Position numbers and translations under genes: made by a program
The notes under the pieces: generated by a model
The model's input: only the letters and a program-made list of their open reading frames with translations
Told to the model about the DNA's origin: nothing
The model's database searches: none
Assembly: GCA_035541995.1 (NCBI GenBank)
Contig: DATKMG010000115.1
Coordinates: 1-5,469 of the forward strand
Origin: DATKMG01 sp035541995
Lineage (GTDB): Bacteria > Acidobacteriota > Terriglobia > Versatilivoradales > Versatilivoraceae
Direction: 5' to 3'
Length of the DNA stretch: 5,469 nucleotides
In this document: positions 1 to 4,954 of the stretch, one piece after another
How the letters are laid out: the number at the start of each line of letters is the position of its first letter
Numbering within the stretch: position 1 is the stretch's first letter

Positions 1-860
1 TGAGGATCCACCATGTCGGCAATCCGCCGAACCCGACCTTTGAACGTTTCTCCCGGATAGGCAAGAAGAGTAATGTCAACGTGCTCCCCCACATCAACCC
101 GACGAATGTAACTCTCCGGGACATTGGCGGAGACCCAGACCGTACTCAGGTCGGCAATTGTCATCAGAGCGGCGGTAGTATCATTGCGATACTCTCCGGG
201 TGCCACACTTAATTCCAGCACCTTACCCGAAATTGGAGATCGGATTATGACTTGCTGTCCGAAAGTCCCGGCTTTCAGACCGAGGATCTCCAGGCGCCGT
301 GCCGCTTGTTCTTTTGCGGCGCCGGCTTGTTCAACGGCGGCCTTGGCTTGGGTCAGGGAATTCTCGGTACTCAGCACTTCCTTCTTGGCAATGGCATTGT
401 GCTGGTAAAGGTCACTGGCGCGGTCGAAGTCGGCCTGTGCTTTGACCAGGGCCGCTCGAGCCTGAGTGACGGTAGCCTCAGCCTGGATATAAGCCGACTC
501 GGCCGCATCCGCGTCCGGGCTCTCCAGTGCCAACAAAGGGGCCCCTGAATCAACGCGGTCCCCGAGCTTAACAAAAACGCTGACCACGCGTCCCGCGACC
601 GGGAGTACCACGCGAGACACACGATTGGGGTTCACTTCAATTTTGCCGGCAACTGTCACTTCGTCGATCGGGACATCCTGAAGCCGGACCGGTTCTACTT
701 TGATCAGCCGCAATTTGGGCGAATTGCCGGGTAGAGCCACCAAACCCGGCGAATTGAAGGAATCCGCTGGTTTGAGGGAAGGATCGGTTTCCGGCTTTCT
801 TCCCCCGCAGGCCAAGGACATTGCCAACAATGCATGAAAAAGGAAACTTGCAGTCTTCAC
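1..860 (-). CDS. RND efflux periplasmic adaptor (membrane fusion protein), CzcB/CusB-like, 3' end missing
   Basis: This is the periplasmic adaptor of a tripartite RND efflux system. It would link an inner-membrane RND pump to the outer membrane factor encoded just upstream. The frame is open from a GTG at 860 to the window edge, giving 286 complete codons; the C-terminal part is missing. The N-terminus (MKTASFLFHALLAMSLACGG) is a short export signal ending at Cys18, so it may be a lipoprotein, although the lipobox (S-L-A-C) is not the standard L-x-x-C. Residues about 83-113 and 203-238 form the two halves of a lipoyl-like barrel-sandwich domain, with PVAGRV, GDRV and SPISGKV. Residues about 115-195 are an Ala/Gln-rich alpha-helical hairpin. 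VWVSANVPES at 241-250 opens the beta-barrel, as in CzcB/CusB/HlyD-type adaptors. The GTG overlaps the stop of the outer membrane factor gene (GTGA). I see no Met- or His-rich metal site in the visible part, so the substrate is unproven. The family call is secure; metal specificity is inferred. Confidence 0.93.
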   Translation of the reverse strand, partial: MKTASFLFHALLAMSLACGGRKPETDPSLKPADSFNSPGLVALPGNSPKLRLIKVEPVRLQDVPIDEVTVAGKIEVNPNRVSRVVLPVAGRVVSVFVKLGDRVDSGAPLLALESPDADAAESAYIQAEATVTQARAALVKAQADFDRASDLYQHNAIAKKEVLSTENSLTQAKAAVEQAGAAKEQAARRLEILGLKAGTFGQQVIIRSPISGKVLELSVAPGEYRNDTTAALMTIADLSTVWVSANVPESYIRRVDVGEHVDITLLAYPGETFKGRVRRIADMVDP

Positions 861-2131
861 GGATTTACCCCCTTGCCGGTAATCGAGTCGATTAAATACA
901 GGCTCCTGGCAAATTCAGCTCGGGCCTCATTGTAGCTTTGCATGGTGTCATTAAAGGCGCGCTGCGCATCAAGCAATTCGACAAAACTGGCCTCCCCCCG
1001 GCGGTAGGAGTACTCCGTAGTCTCCCGGACCTGGCGGGCCTGTTGCAGCATGCCAGTCTCGATGCTGGTCAATAGAGCTGTGGAGGTCTGGAATTGCTGG
1101 TAAGCATTTTCAACTTCATTAAGGATATCCGCGCGGGCGGCCTGGATCCTCGCTTCAATTTGTCTTTCCTCCTGGCGCGCTCGCTGGATTTCCCCCTGAT
1201 TCCGGTTGAAGACCGGCACAGGCATGCTGAAAAAAACCCCCAAAGAGTTTCCGGGGGATTGAACTCCCGCCCCGTATTGTCGGTGAACCTGGGCCCCGAC
1301 AGTAAAGTCCACTTTGCCCAGAGCCTCTTGCTGGCGGATATCCGCCAAGGACCGAACCTGGTCGTGAACCAACGCCTGGAGGTCCGGTCTTTGTTCCAGT
1401 GCCTGCACGCGAAGATCGGTTAGTACAACAGGAACGTCCGATCGTCGAAATTCCCCGGTGACGTCAAATTCCGGTGATGGCACGCTCCTTCCCATCAAGG
1501 TCTGCAACCGGGCCCGGGTCGTCCTCAACTTAGATTCGCCCTGCAGCACTGCATTTTGGAACTGCAGCGCCGCCACTCGGGAGCGGACTAGTTCCACCTG
1601 GGCCAGGTCCCCGGCATTGACCCGGGCCGAGTTGATGGTGACGATCTCCTGAAAGGACTTCAGGTTCTCCCTAGCCAGGACGAGGTTCTCTTTGGCCAGG
1701 ATGACTTCAATGAAGGCATTTTCGACGTCCAGCAAAAGAGTGCGAGTCGAGTTGAGGAGTTGGAGCTCTGCAACACCTCGAGCTCCCTCAGCCACTTCAA
1801 TCCGACTTTTTCTCTTCCCTCCGCGCTCCAACAGGAAATCAGTTCGGAAATTAACTTCGGCTGGCCCTACCCCCTTGGTCGGAGTAAACCCTGCGCCGAG
1901 CCAATCCTGATAGTCAGCCCCAAAGCTGAAGACCGGATTGGGCCTGAGGCGAGCAGTAACAATGCGAGCTTCGGCAATGCTCAAGTTGTACTTCTCGGCC
2001 AATAGGCCCAGGTTTTTCTCAAGCGCTTCCTGTACAGCCTGCCCCAAGTTCACCGGAACTGGGAGTGTGGATTGGGCACTCAACACAACTTCAAACAAAC
2101 AACTGCAAAGTAAGAAGTACAAAAACTTCAT
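857..2131 (-). CDS. Outer membrane efflux factor, TolC superfamily, CzcC/CusC-like
   Basis: This is the outer-membrane channel of a tripartite efflux pump, passing substrate from the RND pump and adaptor across the outer membrane. I start it at the ATG at 2131, giving 424 aa, the usual size for CzcC-type proteins. This start gives a clean signal peptide (MKFLYFLLCSCLFEVVLSA, cleavage before Gln20) and has AAGGA 9 nt upstream. An in-frame ATG at 2278 would add 49 polar residues ahead of the signal peptide and is unlikely. Two outer-membrane-efflux repeats are visible, roughly residues 25-215 and 235-420, both long helical and Gln/Glu/Ala-rich. Motifs typical of the CzcC branch are RLRPNP (61-66), ERGGKR (102-107), NAGD..QVEL (172-181), MPVPVFNRNQGEI (303-315) and RRGEASFVELLDAQR (377-391). 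The gene overlaps the adaptor gene downstream, so the two are co-translated. Substrate (Co/Zn/Cd, Cu/Ag or organic) cannot be decided from the sequence. Confidence 0.93.
   Translation of the reverse strand: MKFLYFLLCSCLFEVVLSAQSTLPVPVNLGQAVQEALEKNLGLLAEKYNLSIAEARIVTARLRPNPVFSFGADYQDWLGAGFTPTKGVGPAEVNFRTDFLLERGGKRKSRIEVAEGARGVAELQLLNSTRTLLLDVENAFIEVILAKENLVLARENLKSFQEIVTINSARVNAGDLAQVELVRSRVAALQFQNAVLQGESKLRTTRARLQTLMGRSVPSPEFDVTGEFRRSDVPVVLTDLRVQALEQRPDLQALVHDQVRSLADIRQQEALGKVDFTVGAQVHRQYGAGVQSPGNSLGVFFSMPVPVFNRNQGEIQRARQEERQIEARIQAARADILNEVENAYQQFQTSTALLTSIETGMLQQARQVRETTEYSYRRGEASFVELLDAQRAFNDTMQSYNEARAEFARSLYLIDSITGKGVNP
868..874 (-). promoter_or_regulatory. Ribosome binding site supporting the GTG start of the adaptor
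   Basis: On the minus strand AAGGGGG lies 7 nt upstream of the GTG at 860, within the last codons of the upstream gene. It supports GTG over the downstream in-frame ATG (Met14), which would cut the signal peptide in half. Confidence 0.6.
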
Positions 2132-2140
2132 CGTGGATTT

Positions 2141-2145
2141 TCCTT
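2141..2145 (-). promoter_or_regulatory. Ribosome binding site deciding the outer membrane factor start
   Basis: AAGGA on the minus strand lies 9 nt upstream of the ATG at 2131, in an A-rich context. Together with the signal peptide that begins at this ATG, it argues for 2131 over the in-frame ATG at 2278. Confidence 0.6.
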
Positions 2146-2190
2146 TTTGAACGCGTTTATGGGAGCACTCTATCCGTCGAATTCCGCAGT

Positions 2191-2205
2191 TCTTCACGAT
2201 GAAGA
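2191..2205. promoter_or_regulatory. Perfect 6-bp inverted repeat with 3-nt spacer, candidate operator or leader hairpin
   Basis: TCTTCA and TGAAGA flank CGA, 60-74 bp upstream of the outer membrane factor start. The ATCGTGA word inside it also occurs in the neighbouring dyad, which hints at a shared binding protein. In a transcript it would be a short, AU-containing hairpin of modest stability. Confidence 0.28.
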
Positions 2206-2258
2206 CTTCCAATTCGGTACCTGCTGCCAATCGTGATTGTTCCGGACAGAAGCTCATC

Positions 2259-2278
2259 GTGAATGCCATTACATTCAC
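2259..2278. promoter_or_regulatory. Perfect 7-bp inverted repeat, candidate operator
   Basis: GTGAATG and CATTCAC flank a 6-nt spacer, making a 20-bp dyad centred about 137 bp upstream of the outer membrane factor start. A TGTAAT hexamer falls within it on the minus strand. The size and symmetry fit a dimeric repressor or response-regulator site, but I cannot match it to a known box. An RNA hairpin in the leader is the alternative reading. Confidence 0.35.
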
Positions 2279-2371
2279 AAGGCTGCACTCGATATCTCTG
2301 AAAGCAAGAAAGAGGGATAGTCACCCCTTCTGACCTTTAGAGGTTCGATTCCCGAGGCTCAGGCTTTTTCA

Positions 2372-3076
2372 CTAAGATGGGAGAGAGAATTGGTAGCTGA
2401 ATGGAGGGCCCCTGACAGTAAACTGTCGAATGGACCGTTGACAATTTGGCGCAGATTTCCTGTACTCGAGTTCTTCGCCCGCCGGACTGATAACATGCGA
2501 AGAAGCTCTTGGAGACTTGTCGAAGGGGAGGCGCTCGTTTGGCCCGCTGGCGGCTGGAATACTTCCATAAGGGTTGGCCCGATAGGTGGTCGCTTGCCCT
2601 ACTGCAAAGGAACCCAACCAAGAAAGGGGATCTCCATTTTCGAAATGCCCTTTACCATCGCCTAGCCAGACGGCCTTCGGAAAAAGTGAGAACCCATCAG
2701 TCACCACTAAGTCCAAATCATTGTCGCCGTCTACATCCAGGGCAAACACAACCATCCCGGACTGCCTGTCACTTACTAAGGAGCAGGATGTGTCCAGCCT
2801 TGAATCCGAGCTGAGCTGGATTTCTATCCGATAGGCACCCTCCACAAGACGTCCAGTGAGTAAGTCCGGTTGGCGGTCGCCGTCAAAATCAGCCTGGATG
2901 GAGATTTCCCTCCCAAACCCCTGGGGGGACAGGACACCAACATGATCGGGATAACCCTGCGAAGAAACTGGAGCAAGCGCTCTTGCTGCCGGGACGAGGC
3001 TGAGGATAAAAAGAGCCTCTATTGACAGGCGGCTGCAGAAAATTTTTTGTCGAACCCTTCTCATCAAGAATCTCAC
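2372..3076 (-). CDS. Short exported FG-GAP/VCBS-repeat protein with RGPP tail
   Basis: This is a 234-aa exported protein when started at GTG 3076; an ATG at 3064 (Met5) is an equally reasonable start giving 230 aa. Neither has a strong ribosome site. A basic N-terminus and hydrophobic stretch (about residues 19-34, ending ARALA) look like a signal peptide. Two Asp-rich loops of the FG-GAP/VCBS type follow: DFDGDRQPD at 63-71 and DVDGDNDLD at 114-122, both fitting the D-x-D-G-D-x-x-x-D calcium-binding pattern. WLGDGKGHF at 137-145 is the usual end of such a repeat. This is only about two blades, far fewer than an integrin-like propeller, so it may be a small single-domain protein. The last 60 residues are polar and without repeats, ending with VRGPPF at 221-226. 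I associate R(G/A)PP tails with small exported proteins next to metal-efflux operons, such as DUF2946-like ones; that link is from memory. The gene lies 19 nt after the DedA gene and 240 nt ahead of the efflux genes. Function unknown. Confidence 0.72.
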   Translation of the reverse strand: MRFLMRRVRQKIFCSRLSIEALFILSLVPAARALAPVSSQGYPDHVGVLSPQGFGREISIQADFDGDRQPDLLTGRLVEGAYRIEIQLSSDSRLDTSCSLVSDRQSGMVVFALDVDGDNDLDLVVTDGFSLFPKAVWLGDGKGHFENGDPLSWLGSFAVGQATTYRANPYGSIPAASGPNERLPFDKSPRASSHVISPAGEELEYRKSAPNCQRSIRQFTVRGPPFSYQFSLPS

Positions 3077-3094
3077 ACCCCGAGAGTTATCCGT

Positions 3095-3125
3095 ATTATA
3101 ACTTGTCTAACCCTAGAGTGTGCAA
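3095..3125 (-). promoter_or_regulatory. Possible sigma70-type promoter for the VCBS gene
   Basis: A perfect TATAAT lies at 3095-3100 on the minus strand, overlapping the DedA stop codon. The best upstream partner is TTGCAC at 3120-3125 (19-nt spacer) or TGCACA at 3119-3124 (18-nt spacer), both weak. Transcription would begin near 3088, leaving a leader of roughly 12-24 nt. This would let the VCBS gene, and perhaps the efflux genes beyond it, be expressed apart from the DedA operon. Confidence 0.35.
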
Positions 3126-3680
3126 CATGGGCTGAGGTTTCTGGCTCAACCACCGGAAGAGACTAAACAACGTAAGAATCACCAACGCTGGAACAATCGG
3201 CGCCCACCACACGTTAACCCCCAAATAAGCCAGAGTGGCAGGCCCATAATGAGCCACCGCCAAGAGAACGGCAGCGGCCCAACCTGCACTGCTGATCAGG
3301 CTGAAGAAAGAGAAGCGTACGGGGGAAACATCCGCGTGGGCACAAGCGATAGGGATAGCCATTCGCAGGCCAGGCAAAAACCGGGAGGCCAAAATCAAGC
3401 CGGTCGTATTCTTCCTGACAAAGATCGACACTTGCTCCTGCTTTCTTTGCAGAGCAGGAAAGCGGTCCAACCAGTTCCGGAGTCTTCCACGTAAGGCATA
3501 GAAATAAAACTGATCTCCCGCGGATCCTCCCAGAGCAGCAGCAAAGAATACTCCCCAGAAATCGAGTTTGCCCAGGCTCACCAGGACACTAGCGGCTACG
3601 AAGACAACTTCCCCTTCAATGATCGCCGCAATGAACACGGCCAGATAAGCCATCTGTCCATGCCATGAATCTAGATTCAA
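3096..3680 (-). CDS. DedA family membrane protein (SNARE-associated/VTT domain)
   Basis: This is an inner-membrane protein of the DedA family. Some members act as flippases or recyclers of undecaprenyl phosphate or phospholipid, and others support proton-motive force and drug tolerance. I start it at TTG 3680 (194 aa): GGAGGGGG lies 7 nt upstream, and the codon sits 2 nt after the aminotransferase stop. ATG 3653 (Met10) is the alternative. The same frame stays open further right, to a start at 3956, but those 92 residues are Arg/Gly/Pro-rich and antisense-like within the aminotransferase gene, so I exclude them. Hydrophobic segments lie at about residues 10-34, 39-53, 120-145 and 150-176. Family signatures are IEGEVVF (21-27), GGSAGDQFYF..RGR (51-66) and ASRFLPGLRMAIPIACA (98-114), with the conserved Gly-Asp pair at 55-56 and the R-F-x-P-G-x-R motif at 100-106. 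Its coupling to a radical SAM enzyme and an aminotransferase suggests it moves their lipid-like product or carrier; this is inference. Confidence 0.88.
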   Translation of the reverse strand: MNLDSWHGQMAYLAVFIAAIIEGEVVFVAASVLVSLGKLDFWGVFFAAALGGSAGDQFYFYALRGRLRNWLDRFPALQRKQEQVSIFVRKNTTGLILASRFLPGLRMAIPIACAHADVSPVRFSFFSLISSAGWAAAVLLAVAHYGPATLAYLGVNVWWAPIVPALVILTLFSLFRWLSQKPQPMLHTLGLDKL

Positions 3681-3682
3681 TG

Positions 3683-4954
3683 CTATGCCCCCTCCACCAT
3701 TGCCAAAGAATCGTGTCGCGCCCGGGCCAGGATCTTCTTGAGCGTTCTCGCTACAAAGACCGCCTGCTGGTCGGTCAGCGCTGCATATACGGGAAGTTGG
3801 ACTGCGCGAGCCGCCTGGTCCGCGCCCCCTGCCTCGGGAAGACCCGGGCCGAACATTTCTACCCGTGTGCAAACATCTACGTGCAACGTCTCGATGTCTA
3901 ATCCACGACGGATGCAACGCTTGACCAACTCGTCCCGGTCCGGCACATACACACAATACTGATAGAAGACATGCCTCCTCCCGGCAGGAACGGCCGGAAC
4001 CCTCACTCCAGGCAAGCCCCGCAGGGAATCATCCATAAGCTGAGCGTGAGCTCGAGTCTTATCTGTCCATCCCTCCAAGAATCTGAGGCCCTCCAGACCT
4101 AAAGCAGCTTGCACATTAGTGTAACGTTCCTGGTATCCTTCCGGCAAGGGATTCAGGGGACGGATCGCTTCCCAGAGGTAGACGTCAGGATGGGCTTTTA
4201 TCCAAGAGGCTGCCCACAGAATGGGAAAGCCAGTCCAGGTAAACACTCCAGGACGAGTGAAAATTCGCTCAGCCCTGCCTTTGTTTAACCGGCCGAGGAC
4301 TCGCTTTTCGGAAGGCCAAGGTTCGCTCCTGGCCATAGCGGCAACTCGGTTTGCCACCTCCGGATCTCGGACCAGGGCCATTCCTCCCCCATATGTATTT
4401 AGCGGTTTGAGCGTCTGGAAGCTAAAGAACCCTGCGTCCCCGAACGTTCCCACCAATTGGCCCTGGTAGGTGGCTCCCAGCGAGTGCGCGCAATCTTCGA
4501 TGACTTTGAGATTGTGCTTCCGCGCAACCTCCATTACCGGTTCCATGTCGCATGCCAACCCGTACAAATGCGTTGGAACCACGGCTTTAGTTTTCTCCGT
4601 GATAACCCGCTCAAATGCTGAAGCGTCTAGGTTAAAGGTATTCGGGTCGACGTCTGCAAATACCGGTTTTAGGCCGGCTACTCGGGCCATTTCTGGTACT
4701 ACCCAAAAAGTCAGCGCTGGGAAAATGATTTCTGATCCCTTGGGTAAGTCCAAGGCCTTCAGAATGTAATAGAACGCCATCCGACCGTAGGAGGCCGTAA
4801 CGGCCGATTGCCCTCCAAATCGGGTGGCGAAAACTCGCTCAAATTCGGAGATTAAGGGCCCTCTGACCATCTCCCCCCGCCGCCGGCATGCCTCCACAAT
4901 CTGATTTGTGTTTGGGAGTACCCGGGGGCCGTATCGAGAGATTGCCGTTAGCAT
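3683..4954 (-). CDS. DegT/DnrJ/EryC1/StrS-family PLP aminotransferase
   Basis: This is a pyridoxal-phosphate enzyme of the family that aminates keto-sugars or cyclitols, usually with glutamate as donor, in making cell-surface glycans, aminosugars and natural products. At 423 aa it is slightly longer than the typical 370-400. The fold-type I motifs are in order. ASYGRMA at 54-60 is the phosphate-binding region, and IIFPALTFW at 76-84 supplies an aromatic cofactor-stacking position. THLYGLACDM at 128-137 and EDCAHSLGA at 153-161 follow, with Asp154 contacting the pyridine nitrogen. GDAGFFSFQTLKPLNTYGGG at 172-191 carries the Schiff-base lysine, Lys183. The C-terminal small domain (about 270-423) is complete. 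The ATG at 4954 has AAGGA 7 nt upstream. It overlaps the end of the radical SAM gene by 7 nt, and its stop is 2 nt from the DedA start. The Tyr56-Gly-Arg and GGG in place of the more common GT and GEGG suggest a subfamily away from the classic sugar aminotransferases. The substrate cannot be read from sequence. Confidence 0.9.
   Translation of the reverse strand: MLTAISRYGPRVLPNTNQIVEACRRRGEMVRGPLISEFERVFATRFGGQSAVTASYGRMAFYYILKALDLPKGSEIIFPALTFWVVPEMARVAGLKPVFADVDPNTFNLDASAFERVITEKTKAVVPTHLYGLACDMEPVMEVARKHNLKVIEDCAHSLGATYQGQLVGTFGDAGFFSFQTLKPLNTYGGGMALVRDPEVANRVAAMARSEPWPSEKRVLGRLNKGRAERIFTRPGVFTWTGFPILWAASWIKAHPDVYLWEAIRPLNPLPEGYQERYTNVQAALGLEGLRFLEGWTDKTRAHAQLMDDSLRGLPGVRVPAVPAGRRHVFYQYCVYVPDRDELVKRCIRRGLDIETLHVDVCTRVEMFGPGLPEAGGADQAARAVQLPVYAALTDQQAVFVARTLKKILARARHDSLAMVEGA
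3688..3695 (-). promoter_or_regulatory. Ribosome binding site supporting the TTG start of the DedA gene
   Basis: GGAGGGGG on the minus strand lies inside the last codons of the aminotransferase gene, with 7 nt to the TTG at 3680. No comparable site precedes the downstream ATG at 3653. The arrangement fits translational coupling across the 2-nt gap. Confidence 0.55.

Larger units (their letters stand above)
2132..2371 (-). other. 240-nt non-coding leader upstream of the efflux genes
   Basis: This stretch separates the VCBS gene from the outer membrane factor gene. Its left 147 nt are open in the outer membrane factor frame but look untranslated. It carries two perfect inverted repeats (listed separately), several ATCGTGA words and a TGTAAT hexamer at 2269-2274 (minus strand) that could be a -10 element but has no good -35 partner. 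I see no hairpin plus T-tract that would serve as a terminator for the upstream gene. The region therefore looks regulatory but is not resolved. Confidence 0.4.

Noticed and set aside
2132..2278. 49-codon in-frame N-terminal extension of the outer membrane factor
   Set aside because: It would put a polar segment ahead of a good signal peptide, and the ATG at 2131 has its own AAGGA site.
2335..2365. tRNA T-arm-like sequence GGTTCGATTCCC on the plus strand
   Set aside because: The flanking 5-nt arms pair at only two positions and no D-arm, anticodon arm or acceptor stem can be built upstream, so it is not a tRNA gene. It might be a chance match or a very decayed remnant.
2340..2371. Rho-independent terminator after the VCBS gene
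   Set aside because: The sequence has a direct repeat (AGGCT-c-AGGCT) beside a T-run on the plus strand, but no inverted stem followed by a T-tract on the minus strand.
2337..2621. Frameshift in the VCBS protein with its true C-terminus in another minus-strand frame
   Set aside because: The alternative frames here give no FG-GAP-like or other recognisable sequence, while the chosen frame ends in an RGPP-type motif; the chosen frame is kept.
3681..3956. Extended DedA frame up to 3956
   Set aside because: The extra residues are Arg/Gly/Pro-rich, lie wholly within the aminotransferase gene in another frame and have no family resemblance.
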